Positions 1-12,165 are shown, counted from the first letter of the stretch. The stretch: DNA of 64,000 nucleotides from Isoetes taiwanensis (GCA_021234155.1 JAJEKV010000050.1:7403199-7467198); one strand, 5' to 3'. The notes: generated by a model not told the origin, from the letters alone. Made by a program: numbers and translations.

Positions 1-600
1 ACTAGACAAGCTTAGATAATGACTACACCGAGGGCTCGGTAATTCGACGCGTTTATCTAGAACCTCAAGTATGTATAATGCCAAGTCATGCACGGATGGT
101 GCTGAGAAGTTGTGGGCGTGGAATGGAATGTTAAGGTCGAAAAATGATTCGGACTATTTCAAAAGCGTGGCAACTTCGAGAAGAGTATGGCTTTCATCTT
201 CAATAACCCAGAATCGGCAACATGCACATAGTCTCGCTTCGCCAGCAATTGCGCGGCCGCCCCATCTACCTGCTCAATCCGTAGCTGTGGGACCCCGTGC
301 GAATTGATGCAATAGCTACAAGCTTGTTCCTGACAATGAAGCAAGCAAATAAGCTTAGCCCCGTGCCAAAGTGGGATTTATGTGTGCATGATAATGACCG
401 CCACTTGGGCCAAAATAATCTGCGTCCCATATCTTTTTGAGAAAACGATATTGTTGCAAAAGCTCGGATCCGAATCGGCAAGCATCGTGCAAAGTTCTGG
501 TTGCATGTTCCAACGGGCAAACCATGTGGTGCAATGCTCTTTCCAACATCGTTTCAAACGCCGAGGAGATTCAGCCATGGCAAGTGCAAGAACGGGATAC

Positions 601-1029
601 CTAACATCGTCCATGTGGTGCACCTTGCGATATAGTGGAGATGGCGCTCATGGCGTAATGTTGAAGAGGCCAAAACCCGTCTCTTTGTAAAAGAATAGCA
701 TAGGGCACCGTTGTTTTAACTCCAAGGCTGTAAGTGAGAAAGGACTTTTGCACCCGCTCCAAGCTCTCCCAAGCACTAGCACTAATGGCAGGCCCCCACA
801 CTTCAGAACCATACAGTAAAACAGGCTCTACCAAAGCCCGAAACAAGTGGGCTTTCCGTGGCCAATCATGAATTTCTGCGAAAACAATTGTTTTGCATTG
901 CATAGAGTGCTCTCCATCCAAAGAACCACCCGCTTGGTAATACTTGTTCCCAGTGTGTTCTTCTGAGAATTCTACACCAAGATACTTGTAGCTATCTACA
1001 ACTTCAACTTCAAGGCTATCATAGTGCAT
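601..1029 (-). pseudogene. LINE RT thumb and C-terminal region
   Basis: The frame reads 'VVDSYKYLGVEFS', then 'KAHLFRALVEPVLLYGSEVW' and 'WESLERVQKSFLTYSLGVK'. This is the typical block downstream of the YADD motif in LINE ORF2. It continues the element read from 2189 to 1058 after a frame change. The equivalent block of the second LINE (21.8-22.0 kb) contains 'LFKVLVEPVLLHG' and 'LEQVQKAFLARSPG', which supports a shared clade. Confidence 0.75.
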
Positions 1030-1057
1030 AGGGGAACATTGTGGCGAGAAGATTGAA

Positions 1058-2189
1058 CTACCAAAAGCTTGGTCTTTTCTTGATTAACACGCGGACCTGT
1101 GTTCTCCACCAAACCGTCGCGAGCATGTAAATGTTGCTTTGCATACTAGCGGCGGTATGTGCCAGAAGTGAAACATCATCAGCATACATAAGTTGCCTAA
1201 TGATATAGTGTGCCAAATGTGGACCTCCGCCGCCATGATTATCAAGCCATTCTTCCAATTGATCAATGTACAAGCCAAAAAGTGTAGGAGATAAAGGGCA
1301 ACCCTGACGAACTCCAATATTGCTAGTGATTTGAGTACCTGATGCTGGAAATTTAGCAAAAACCCTTTCATAGAGCCGATAAACTGCATTTTGAAGATCT
1401 TGTGGAACCCTGCGTGCCCGTAAGCAAAGCGCCAAAGAAGCTCGCGTGGTAATCGTATCAAAAGCGTAAGTAAAATCTACAAAGCATATATAGAGGTCTT
1501 GTTTCAAACTTCACTATGTTCAATAAGCATGCGCCAATGTGAAAATATGGTCTATTGTAGAATGGCATGGACGAAAAGCCCGCTTTGTCCTACAAAGACG
1601 CGACACAAGATATGTTCTCGCCCATGATGTCAATCGCTTCTCAAGAAGACCGCTAAGAGCTTTGAAAATATGGAACTTACCATGATCATGCGATAATTAG
1701 AAGGGTCATGCTTATCACCGCTTTGTAAATTGGTACGACCTTCTTGACACCCCAAGTTTAAAGCAAGCCTTCTTGCAAAGCTTGATTTAAAAGAGTAATG
1801 ATGATTGGAAGCAATAGCGGACCCCCATTTAAGCAATTCTCGCTTTGCAAACCTTGAAGATCGGGAGACTTGCCATTAGATAGATGCCGCAATCCTTCTT
1901 TGACTTCCTCCTCCGTGAATTGAAGAATATCACCTACCAAAGGAGGCCGCGTAATTAAGGACCCCGGGATGATCATATAAGTGGACCAATCGCCATCCCA
2001 TTGCTTGCATAGAAATATGTCCAAGGGTAGGAGGTGGTCGATATAATATTTTGCTTTGCCCGAAGGTCCGAGGCTCACGTAGCGATAATTCAAACATTTG
2101 CTTCCGGTGCTCAAAGAACAAAGCGTGTCTTCTTGCGTTTCAAAACAGGACTTATAATTATGAATGGCATTATGTCGCCATCGGCTCAA
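1058..2189 (-). pseudogene. LINE reverse transcriptase fragment
   Basis: Two minus-strand frames form the RT core. 1758-2189 carries the N-terminal lead-in 'FTEEEVKEGLRHLSNGKSPD'. 1058-1507 carries 'FVDFTYAFDTI' (motif A), 'GVRQGCPLSPTLFGLYID' (motif B) and 'QLMYADDVSLLAH' (motif C, catalytic YADD). A piece between them (1630-1836) reads 'SNYRMIMVSSIFSKLLA', the usual block before motif A. At least two frame changes separate these pieces, so no intact enzyme is encoded. The RT is closely similar to that of the LINE at 21.2-22.9 kb. Confidence 0.85.
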
Positions 2190-2848
2190 CTATCATTCGC
2201 AATTGTTTTTAAGCCGCTTTTGGTCTTCATCAAACCGTGCATTTCTAGGAAAGGATTTCCTACCAAAGATGAGCAACACCGGAAGTCGTGTACCAAAGCA
2301 AGAGACAAAGCAGGCGGGGCAAAGTATCGAAAATGTCTTTGATTACGCTCTTGAAGAGTTGGGTAGTCCAAAATACCGCAAGCCGCCAGGAGCTAATGTC
2401 CGCTCATATTCAAAAGATCTAGAATAAGTCAAGTGAATCACGAGGGACGGAGCCCTGATAGCAATGGGTTGAAGAGGTGGAAGCCGCCACTTTAATGACA
2501 AATAAAGTGGATAGTGATCAGATTTTTATCTCCTCATCTCTATGCCTTGTGCCAATTCGAAAATCTGAAATGAGATCCAAGGCTTGCACTTGGGAAATGA
2601 CATAATCAACAACACTAGTACCACCACCCCCGCCTATCACATGCATGTAATACCTTTAGAGTGTGGCCATTGCTCTAAGCCATTACAAAAGTACCATCTC
2701 AAAGACTTCACACAACCGGATGAGCTCCTTCCAAATGTTGAGACGGGTTTATTAGCATCGGCGATGAACGTGGAAAGATCAGTATCATTAGCGCACATCC
2801 ATAAAGGGTCACGAACATCCTCAAGTATGAGTTGAGCAAATTTGCATT

Positions 2849-3646
2849 TCAAAGAAGTCGAGCATTGAAATCACCAAGAAGAATAACATGCCCCAACCGT
2901 TTGAATTGAGCAATGTCATCATAAAGATCACCATAAGGATCATCATGAGCGGCATCATATTCATCATAAAAAGGTGATGATGTAGGTGGGAAGTAACGTG
3001 CGACAACAAAAATGGTACTACTATTGTGGCAATGAAGTTTGATCCACATGTAGCGATTATATCTATCGCCTTTATGAAGCGTGATATATGGAGCAAGGGC
3101 ATCCTTGAAATAGCAAGCAACTCCACCGCAACCTCGTTGCCCATGACATTCATTAAATAATGAAAAGAATTGATAGCCCTCAGAAAATGAGGTAGCCGCT
3201 TGGCTGAATGCTCCCACGTTTCCATGAGCGTAATGATATCCATATCTTTTTGCAATGGGATTCAAGCCATCACCTTTACGCCGGGAAAACCTCGACAATT
3301 CCGGGGACACCAACCGGGCACATTTCCTAGGAAGGTACATTTGAGGTATGATGATCAATCTGGAGGGAGGCTGGAGCAATAGAGGCGGCGGCAAAGATAG
3401 CGAAAAACATCGGCAGCAGGCAAAGATCAAGGGTACCATTAGCAACATCATGAGAGGAATGGCCTTGAGCGTAAGAAGATGTGGTGGGTGCGTAAGATGG
3501 AACAACACGAGGCGATTTGCAAAGATTGGTATGTGCATGGGAAATGGGAGAATGGACTTTAACACCAGCAGTATGAGTGGCCCGAGCATGATGAAAGACG
3601 TCGGCGAAGGTTGCATGTGATGGTGTAAAAATACGAAGTTTTCCAC
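2849..3646 (-). pseudogene. LINE endonuclease (EEP/APE-like) fragment
   Basis: The minus-strand frame contains a 'GCGGVACYFKDALAP' block followed about 70 residues later by 'HVILLGDFNARL'. The latter is the GDFN motif of apurinic-like endonucleases, which nick target DNA in non-LTR retrotransposition. The N-terminal half of the frame is low-complexity and probably outside the real domain. Translation breaks near 2850 and continues in another frame. It lies upstream of the RT block, as expected for a LINE ORF2. Confidence 0.75.
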
Positions 3647-4678
3647 CGAATCGGTCAGGCTTTTACCACCATTCTTTTTTGAATGTCATGGACCTTTGCA
3701 AATTAAAATACGGCTAACTGTTGGGACTTAGTAAGATCAAAATCCGGATAGAGAGATGTCCCTTTCAATTGCTTGGCCCGCTTGAGGATATCCATTTTAG
3801 TACTCAAATTTTGCCTTGTAGAATTTCACTATCTCTTGCTGGTGGTGGGGATGCAATGCTCCAACCCTATGTCTTGCAAAGAAGATGACAACAACTGGTG
3901 TTGTGAAGTCCAATTTAGCTAACACCAAAGTCTCTGTACCTTCATTTGCAAGTCCTCTCGATGCTTCTTACGGCATGCCACGAATTACAGTTACACAATC
4001 GCCGGTTGTGCCTATCAATGTATTCTCGCCTCCGGCGGATATATAGATGCATGTAGATGCAAAACCCTGTTACATGAGAGTTTTGAAATTGGGGGAGGAT
4101 GAACTAGGCATGGATCTCACATTAGGATCATGATGTCGCGTGAAGAAGAAGTTGGAGGTGCCTTAGTTGCATGAGAATAGGAACGTTCCAAAGCAAAACT
4201 TCGACTAGATGTGTCCTTAGCAAGCTCGATCCTTGGCGGTCATGCTTTCTTCCAATGCTCGCATCGCGAGTATTACAACTCGTAGACACCTCGGAGACAT
4301 GGCGGAGTAAATCTTGTCTTTGCTTGCCAATATCAACCATTAGGTGCTCCACGGTCATATGACAAGCAAAGAAACTCCAACTTTATGCCCTCAATTGCTT
4401 CCCAAAGCTTTGCATGTTCAAAGATGAATTTTGCCGATGGCGTTGCAAAGGTCATTACGACACTTTGCCAATTCAGATTTCAACGCACATTGAAATTGTG
4501 TCATCTCTTGTTGCTTGCATGTGCAAAGTAGGCGTAAGAATGTCAAGCTTGTTCTCTAGATCTTTTGAAGCAAATTGACATAGAGAGGAAGACGTCTTTG
4601 GGCGAGGGACCTTGGAGAAATCATCACCGGGGTCAATGCCTCGGTAGTCCGCTCCCTTTCATCATCCTCAGAGTTGAA

Positions 4679-4888
4679 CCTCCAACGCATGTTGGAGGTG
4701 TGGCTGAAACAATATGCACTTCCAACACATAGCGGATGCAATCTGCTCCCCACCAAAGACGGCACCATGTGGTGAATCTCCAACGCGTGTTGGAGGTTTG
4801 TTTGGGCCCAGTTACCACCGCCAACACCCGTAACGGATGTAATCTGCTCTCCATCATCATGTGTTGAACCTCCAACGCATGTTGGAGG
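4679..4888. repeat. Tandem array of a perfect palindrome (about 95-bp period)
   Basis: Three copies of an inverted repeat lie at 4679-4698, 4778-4795 and 4869-4888. The core is CCTCCAAC-GCAT-GTTGGAGG; the middle copy is CTCCAACGCGTGTTGGAG. Between them runs a diverged spacer containing 'GGATG(C/T)AATCTGCTC', so the whole unit is a tandem repeat of about 92-98 bp. Only the palindrome is nearly invariant. Minus-strand translation gives repeated 'PPTCVGGST', which I take as a by-product of the DNA repeat. Confidence 0.75.
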
Positions 4889-4889
4889 T

Positions 4890-6200
4890 TCGTCACAGGC
4901 CATTTGCTCCATCAACACCTGTGGGAATTTGTGATGGACAACGCTTATCCCGTTGAGAGTAAAGATGCAATGCCCTATTTAATGTTTGCCGCTTTAAGAT
5001 GAGCATCTTTATTGAGAGATCGAGTCACATCACCTTTGTAACCGCGTTATCTTTGTTCGTGGATCGAGAGACTTCAAGGGGTGACGAAAGCAGGCCCCAT
5101 TTAATTTGGCTGATCAAAGGGATTAATACCCACCATAGAAAAGTCCCCTAGCTGCTGCAGAGGAATTGAAGGAGCCATTACTTCGGAGGGCGAAATGGGC
5201 TGATCTATAATAAAAAGCAGTCCCGAAATCAAAAAGTCCAAAACGCTGAAACGTATAAGGATGTAAATGGTCCAAATCATATGTCGTTGGAAAGATCCAG
5301 GCATAAGCTTTCCAACGAGCCCGAAATCACCTGATTCTGATGTCTCTAGCTCAAGTTATGAGCTCGAGAAGTTTTGCCGTCGGGCACCAAAAAGGCAGGC
5401 GCCAAAAGGAGCGCCTGAGAACACAAAAGGAGCGCCAAGGGGACACAAAAAAGAGCCAAGGGGACATGAAAGAACAGAAAACCAAGAAAATCTCTACAGA
5501 AGATCCACCGGGCGGGGAGTTGAACCCCAACAAACCCAAAGCAGTATTCCAGTATTCAATCTGCCAATACCTGGCGACAGATTCGTCATCATCGCTCCTC
5601 TTCACCAAGTGTGCTGCTATCGCTAATAAAAATGTGAAGCAAAAAACAGAAGTGGAACAGGAATAGAAAACCCGAACAACCAGAAGTGAATAGGAAGTGG
5701 CCCATCGCTTCCATCGTCGTTTGGCTTCAACAATTTCTTTGATGCCCTGCTTGGCCAAAATAGGAAGGCCATGTGACACACCTGGGTTCCCTAGAATAAA
5801 CCTTTGAAAATGAAATAAACAAACCCAAGAAATATTAAACCCCCCTCAAACCATTAACACGGGACCCAAAAAGATCTTTTAGGGACCTTATCGAAGGTGA
5901 GGAGTACATTTTGGCAAACGACATCCTCAACCTCCCATACTGCCAAGAAGAAGGACTCAGGATCAACGAGCTCTTTGATCGCAAAGTCTAGGGTTTTCAG
6001 ACCCTTTTTCCACGACCCTATGTAATTGGGCTACATCATCATATAAGACACCATAGTGTCGCATTTTCTTCTGGGCAAAACCCTCCGCCACAAAATGCGA
6101 CAGCTAAACATGGCCAATCTGAGGTCTTCTTAGCCGCAATGTTAGGATGTCCCAAAAACAGGTATATGGGCCATGAACTATGTTGTGTTGTTTGTCGCCA
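4890..6200. other. Intergenic stretch with transposon-like remnants
   Basis: No supported gene. Around 5290-5375 the minus strand reads 'CTCATAACTTGAGCTA' followed by a diverged 'TCAGAATCAGGTGATT' and 'GTTGGAAAG'. A similar stretch occurs on the plus strand at 51868-51960, so both are probably remnants of one dispersed repeat, perhaps LTR-retrotransposon untranslated sequence. A plus-strand stretch at 5896-5991 is open and codon-like, but I cannot assign it. Confidence 0.35.
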
Positions 6201-6239
6201 GAACTGTGCCGCTCGCATCAAGAAGCTCTTGCAAAGGAA

Positions 6240-6865
6240 CGAACCTCTTGCAAAGGAACGGCGGAAGAAAGAAGAGGTTCTGAATGATTTAAGGAAGTCT
6301 ATGAAGGAGTAGGATTTTTACCAGCATGTTGGAAGGGCTTGGAAATGAAGATACCTGCTCTATGGACCTCCTAGAACTGGAAAATCAGGCATGATTGCCG
6401 CCATAGCCAACTTCACAGGTTATGATGTTTATCATCTTGAACTAACGGAAGCTTCTAACAATGCAGATCTAAGAAAGCTTCTTATCAAAACTATTAACAA
6501 GTCTATTATTATAATAGAGGATATAGATTATAGCATAAATCTTGGGGATAGAAAATGGGGATTTGAGTCACAAAAAGATCACTGATCCAAGCTGCAACGG
6601 TATGCCTTTGACTAACAAGTTGGAGGATGAACCTAGCAGGGTTTCTTTGTCTGGTATGCTGAATTTTATAGATGGGTTATGGTCTTGTTGTGGAAGTGAA
6701 AGGATTATTACTTTCACTACTAACCATATTGATAAGCTTGATTCTTCCCTTCTTAGGCCCGGCAGAATGGACATGCATAACTTCATGTCTTCTTGCATCT
6801 TTTCTGCCTTCAATATCTTGGCCAAGAATTGTCTTAGCATTCTGGATCATCCACTATTTTTTTAG
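6240..6865 (+). pseudogene. AAA-type ATPase (BCS1-like, plant AAA-ATPase family) pseudogene
   Basis: The frame from about 6240 reads 'EEVLNDLRKSMKE' then a TAG (6310), then 'DFYQHVGRAWK' and a TGA (6346). It continues as 'RYLLYGPPRTGKSGMIAAIA', a Walker A with the family's GPPGTGKS changed to GPPRTGKS. 'SIIIIEDIDYSI' is Walker B. A frameshift near 6560-6600 moves the reading into 'VSLSGMLNFIDGLWSCCGSE', 'IITFTTNH' (sensor 1) and 'SLLRPGRMDMH' (arginine-finger region). Family members are membrane-anchored ATPases; here the N-terminal anchor and the end are missing. Two stops, a frameshift and the Walker A change make it a pseudogene. A 16-bp sequence repeated at 6229-6261 precedes it. Confidence 0.85.
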
Positions 6866-6869
6866 GTTT

Positions 6870-9420
6870 GGACGGGCCTTATTCCAGTAATAAAACTTTG
6901 GTTCTAAAAATTTCCTTTAAATCTCAAAAACAAAGCAACCGTTTTGGTTTAGAAATTTTCCTTTAAATCTCAGAAACAAAAAGAACCGCCTCTTGCCTAC
7001 TGGAAACTTCGGCATATTGATTGGAAGAGCTAAGAGGAAGAAAAAGAGGGAGACTGCATGCAAGGAGAAGATAACAGTCCACTGCCTCAATTTTGCAACA
7101 AACCAACTCTTCTACACCTTGCACATTAAAAACGAATAGAAGAATGGATTCGTTGGATATCTCATGGTCGAAAAAGAATAGAAGAAAGGATTTGTTTGAT
7201 ACCTGATGGTCGAATTTGGCAAGAGGAAGTAGATAGATTAGATATCTACAATTTGCGGATGGATGTGAAGCGCCTATTGTCCAACCTCCCCTCGACATGA
7301 ATTTTTTGTCCATTATCTCCCCGGACATGAGTTTTATATTCGGTCATCCGGTTCCACGGACATGAATTTATATTCGATTTAGGCAAAGATCAAATTCCGC
7401 TCTGCATCTCGCTCGTCCCATTTATAAGAATCCTTTTGTTAGGAGGGGGGGGGGTTTTTGATCCTGTTCGGGCGCTATATGCTATTCTCAAATCGATCCG
7501 GTTTAGGTTTCAAACAATTCAAAACTTTCACAATTTCATTTCCTATTATAGAATAGAATAGGAGTAGAAAATTTCAAATTTTGTTTATCGGCCATTCCTT
7601 ACATGCATATTATTATTATTAGAGGTAGTTAGGTCTAACCATTAAAAATAACATATATTTTGTTAATTTGGGATTTTCCAGTTTGACCAAAAATGTTTTT
7701 GGAATATTTTTCAATTCAATCTCCTAAGATTTGGAGGGGTTTCCCTGCCGGTAAAGCTTTCAGTCTCTCCAAAAATCGGGAAGGACTTTTTCCACATTAT
7801 TTTATATCGGCAAATTTTTTTCTTTGTGCATGTCGGCATGCCACGATTGCTGAAGATCTTATATACTCATCCCTACATTGGAAGATGCCCGGAACTGATG
7901 ATTCCATTGGCCAATTTTCAGTGCAAAAGGCAGAAGATGGAGGCCGGGATTGGAGAAAGCCGGGATCTCGGGATCGAAGATGAAGGATTATTGGATAGAA
8001 GGGGTGGAAGGATATGCCCAGACTGTTTGCTCCATATCCATCCAGAGAGCATAAAGCTCTATAATTTTACTTCGTTTTCCACAAACAGTTAGACTCGTGC
8101 CAGACACAATTGATCCTTTCGTTGACTAGGTCCCATTTTCTACGTTGGTGTTTTCTAATTTGCACAAATAGACAATCATATCAAATACAAGCATGCAGGT
8201 ATTGTTATTCATTTGATTTAGTTTCAGATTTGATCTATCAGTCTCAAGAGGAGCCATTAGTTTCAGATTTGACCTATCAGCCTTAGAAGCAGCCATTGCG
8301 TACAGAACCTATGGAAAATGAGAGACCTCTATCTACACTTACTATTTTATCCATCTTCGGCTGTTTGCATTTGTTGGGTAAGGGATTTGCATATAATTTT
8401 CTATTTATGTTTTTTAGCTTTGGGGATAAAGACATCACTTGAAAAAGACATGCAGCTTCATTCCTTGCTCCTATGTTGTCCATATTGACATCATTTCATG
8501 TCATGGTGTATCGAGAGTTTAATGTCTAGCAAAGTTTCCCACTAACCTATATGCTACATGCTGGTGTTACTGACATATAAGTGGCTCTATTTGTCCAGTG
8601 CTTTATGTCTGTTTCTACTTTCCTCTTCATGTAAAACAATTTGCTGTGAAGCTTTCCCAATTGTTTCTTCTGAGTTAGCTTAGGTCAAAGTAAAGCAAAG
8701 GAAAAGCTTTGTTAGGAGTAGCTACATATCTCAAAGTGTCTCAAAGGAAGAGTTTGTGCCTTTAGCAGATGGGGCTGGTGGTTTGCAATTTTGCTTTCGA
8801 TAAAAAATGAGATAATTTTTGAGCCCATCTCATGTCTGCAAATAGCTTTACACAAGATATATTGTAGCCTCCAACAGTCCAGGACATGGAAGAATGGACA
8901 TGGAAGAATGATGTTTTTATTCATACTAGAACATTGACATCTGCAAAATCAGGCAGCTGCATGCTGCTTTAGTTTCGAACTTGGATGTCCTAAAGAATAG
9001 TGATTGAATGGTTATAAGCAGGTGATGAAGACTAGAATCAAAATTTCCATGACAATAGATATTTTGCATAGCCCTTTGATCGTAGTGGCAATAGAGGCCA
9101 GGTACCTACTTGATCCTTTAATAGTTCTCTAGATGGGTGCATGGTATGAAATGGTAAATAATGTCATGTGTATAGCTTCAAGGAATGAATCTATTTGGAA
9201 TAAGATACAGAACAACATTTGATTCATGTAAGTGAAATTCTTCAATGCTTTTAATGCTTGAGTTGTTATGGCAGATAAGGGTCTGGACAATATAGATTTT
9301 TTATTTTAAGATTATCTATTTGGATGTTGCAAGTCTATTAGTTCTAGAGGCGAATTCATGGAGATCTAATTGCAGGAACAAGACACATCAATATGGATTC
9401 CCCGCCCTACTATTTTAAGA
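6870..9420. other. Gene-poor intergenic DNA
   Basis: No coding sequence with family features on either strand. There is a G run near 7443-7451 and AT-rich sequence around 7500-7700. Short open frames at 7693-8092 have no recognisable motif, start context or splice structure. Confidence 0.4.
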
Positions 9421-9427
9421 TTTATCA

Positions 9428-9816
9428 ATGTTATTGCGCGCTTCAGTCAGAACAATTCCATGTTTCAAAGCTTCATGTGACAAGGACTTGCAACAACTTC
9501 TTAGGGTGGCTTATGGCCACCTGTTTCTAAAAGTTAGGTTGCACGAAGCTATGCTGATATATACGGATATAAAAATTTTCTATGTTATTTTCTCTAGGCT
9601 GAACCTTTCCATCAAGACTATTTACATGCTTCAAAGGAAGCATCTTCTGTAAGTTGCCTTAGTGAGACTTAAGTTTACTGCATGTGTCTCTACTCCATAA
9701 GTGCTGAAAATGATTTTCAACACAGAACTATGCGTCTTTGTTCCTCCAGGCTACACTCTTAGAGACAACTTGATTCTTGGCTTTAACAGAGAATCTGTCT
9801 ATGGCAATTGGTTTGT
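9428..9816 (+). other. Possible upstream exons of an unidentified gene
   Basis: Two codon-like stretches lie upstream of better exon candidates at 10.56 kb: 9428-9652 (contains 'QQLLRVAYGHLFLKVRLHEA') and about 9740-9816 ('PPGYTLRDNLILGFNRES'). No domain is recognised and splice sites were not fixed. They are listed because they share strand and spacing with the later blocks. Confidence 0.25.
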
Positions 9817-10563
9817 ATAGTAAAGATAAGGTATAACATCTTCAGTTTTTATTAAGCAGCAACATATTGCCTTAACGGATCTGACAAATTTGACATGATT
9901 CTTAGCATCCATCCTGTGGAATTGTCCCCATTTTAGGTAACCATATCCTTCATTTTTCCATTTGATTCTGCCACAGCAAATTCATATCTCAAATAGAGTT
10001 TTCTGTAAAGAAAAAAGGGCAAATCCTTTAGGATTTGAGATTTGAAATCCATGCATTGCAAACTCTCTGTATAGCTATGTTATAGCACCTTCGCTTGAGG
10101 ATTTTGTAGAGCTGAGCACAAAACAGGAAAGGGTGCTGATAGAGTTGAAGCATGCAATCTAAGGAGTTGATTTGGTTGAATGGGCATTTCCACCCTGTGA
10201 TTTACTCTTTCTGCATAGGTCCTAATACAGAGATTGTCACAGCTACAACTACAATGTATGAGCTATAAAACAAATCCAATTGAGTTTATATTGCTAAATA
10301 GCTCAGGCTAAGTTGGAATAGTGGTATATTGGGTTCCTAAGAGGATTTGGTGGATAGGTACAATCACTTACAGAGGATTGTGAAAGTGGGCTGCTAGAAA
10401 GGTAATCTGTGAGTTGTATATATGCTCTCTCCACCATATGTATGGTGTGATCTAAAAATGAGATTGGGCCACTATGTATTTGGCATGGTTATAAGGAACT
10501 AAAATAGAGTGGGATGAGGCATTTTTCTGCACTTCTTCTAACTCACATGTTTTTCCCTAGCAG

Positions 10564-10839
10564 ATACAATTCCTTTATGATTTGCTGACAGAGGACATCA
10601 ATAAAGCATCAATAATTCCTGCAACAGAGCTCGTTGACGAATTGATATTGTCTCCTTGGTACATATTAAGGATTCTTTTGGAATCAACATCCATAGCAAT
10701 CCATCCAGTAGAGGTGCAGGGTGATCTAAAACCCATACCCAATGTTCTGCCCCTTCATATTGTTACATTTGGAACCTTACATTCAATTTTAAAATATGTG
10801 TCCATTGATGGAAAGATGTGGCCAGCATTACCTCTTAAA
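10564..10839 (+). CDS. Exon-like block, unidentified protein
   Basis: A 92-codon open block starts directly after 'TTTTCCCTAGCAG', a good splice acceptor, and ends at 'CTTAAA|GTAAAA', a plausible donor. It is in phase 0 at both ends. The peptide includes 'ATELVDELILSPWYILRILL', 'STSIAIHPVEVQGDLKPIPN' and 'MWPALPLK'. It looks like ordinary conserved protein rather than transposon, but I do not recognise the family. The open frame runs on to 10965 if the donor is not used. Related-looking blocks follow at 11.47 and 11.70 kb. Confidence 0.4.
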
Positions 10840-11469
10840 GTAAAATGTCGGACCCAAGATGGCAATCAAAGACACAAGTATGAAAGAAGTTTACTCCACC
10901 TGAATGGACTAGAAAGTACTGCAAATGTACTATTATATGCCTTTCTATGTTGCTATTTTATCTAGAAGGCCAGACTTCCATAATAACAATCACTATTGCT
11001 TATTGTTGTGATGATGGCATTTGTAATACATTTTCTGTTACTCAATTCTAGTACGTGTTAGGCAGTGCAGTTCATATGACAATATTATGATGCGATACAC
11101 ATAAGCTGTTCCATGTCTGTTAGGCTCTCAAATGCCCAAATGAGATAAATGTAACCTTATCGAAGTTTAATATTTTTTTACTATTGTAAATCCCTCAATC
11201 ATTCTGAGAGGTCATTTTCTTATGTTATGATGTTAAGTTGCATTTTTGGCAACAATTCCTTGGACTATGCTAGACCTTGCTAAATTCAGAGATATAACCA
11301 TAAATTTTGAAAAACCAAGAGCACAGTCTTGAATTCTTATAATGGAGGTGGCATTCACCTTATTAATTGGTATTTGGAATTAGCAAAGCTGCACGCTGAT
11401 TGTTTTTTGCAGACGAGAAAAGTTTTTCCCTGGTTCCCATTATTTGAAAAAGTATTTGAAACGGAAAGC

Positions 11470-11620
11470 TAATACTCCTTTGTGTTGTGCAGAACTTCTG
11501 CAGTGTGCGGATCAATGTCTGGCTATGTTCCTGCAGAGCATGCTCTCTCATTTTGAGACACTTCAACGAAAGCAAAGATTTGTGTTGCTATTAGTGGAGC
11601 AGGGTATTATGTGCTGGTAA
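11470..11620 (+). CDS. Exon-like block, unidentified protein
   Basis: A plus-strand open stretch reads 'ELLQCADQCLAMFLQSMLSH' followed by 'ETLQRKQRFVLLLVEQG'. It is helix-rich, and a possible acceptor ('TTGTGCAG') lies at about 11480-11488. It sits between the 10.56-kb and 11.70-kb blocks on the same strand. Exact boundaries are not fixed and no family is recognised. Confidence 0.35.
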
Positions 11621-11696
11621 ATATTCATGCATCTCGTTGAATAGACGTTTCTGAAAAATCCGCTGCTAAATTGAATGGGTGTATGAAACAATTTAG

Positions 11697-12034
11697 ATGA
11701 TAAAAGATTTGAGCTTGCCAGTGAGCTCATACCACTTTGGCGATGGAGGCAACACTTCAGGATGAAGCAGGACCACATACATCGTGTGCACCAGGTGTTC
11801 CTCCTTGCCATGAACCACCCAGAGCTGGGGAGCCACATCTTGTGGATGTGGAGGAAGAGTAGCAGCTACCTTTTCCCAAATGCCACGGCCCCAACGAAGG
11901 AGGAGATCTTCAATCTGAACTCATTCCATATCAACAATCTTGTCTCATTATACCATGAAGCACAATTTCATTATAATGGGAAAATTTTTAGTAAACTGGA
12001 ATTTTTTTATTATGGGGGTTGTATAGACCTTATG
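11697..12034 (+). CDS. Exon-like block, unidentified protein, probable C-terminal part
   Basis: After 'CAATTTAG' (acceptor) the frame is open and reads 'KRFELASELIPLWRWRQHF', 'HRVHQVFLLAMNHPELGSHI', 'FPNATAPTKEEIFNLNSFHI' and 'GKIFSKLEFFYYGG'. Composition is that of a real globular protein. The frame runs into the tandem repeat at 12.02 kb, which probably replaces the true end, so the gene may be truncated. No domain assignment is possible by eye. Confidence 0.4.
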
Positions 12035-12165
12035 CAGGGGTTGTATACACGTTATGCGATTACCACTGTATCATAGACCTTATCTGGGGTTGTATACATG
12101 TGTACAACCACTGTATCATAGACCTTATCACGGGGTTGTATACACGCAGCAAAGATGCAGTGTAT
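12018..12165. repeat. Tandem repeat, about 3 diverged units
   Basis: Three units combine 'GGGGTTGTATACA' with 'CACTGTATCATAGACCTTAT', spaced about 50-60 bp. It follows directly on the coding-like block ending near 12034. Confidence 0.7.

Larger units (their letters stand above)
1..4560 (-). mobile_element. Degenerate LINE (non-LTR retrotransposon), 3' end outside window
   Basis: Read on the minus strand, the region encodes in order a possible ORF1 remnant, an endonuclease-like block, a reverse transcriptase with the YADD motif and a thumb/C-terminal block. The frame changes several times and stops interrupt it, so the copy is dead. The 3' end would lie below position 1 and no poly-A or tail is visible. 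The 5' limit is uncertain: a hydrophilic stretch at 4128-4358 may be ORF1, and the palindromic array at 4679 lies just beyond. The same LINE clade appears on the plus strand at 21.2 kb and as a 3' tail at 25.3 kb, judged from the shared RT and C-terminal motifs. Confidence 0.8.

Noticed and set aside
4556-4918. Minus-strand protein with 'PPTCVGGST' repeats
   Set aside because: The repeat follows from the DNA palindrome array and appears in more than one frame, so it is not evidence of a protein.
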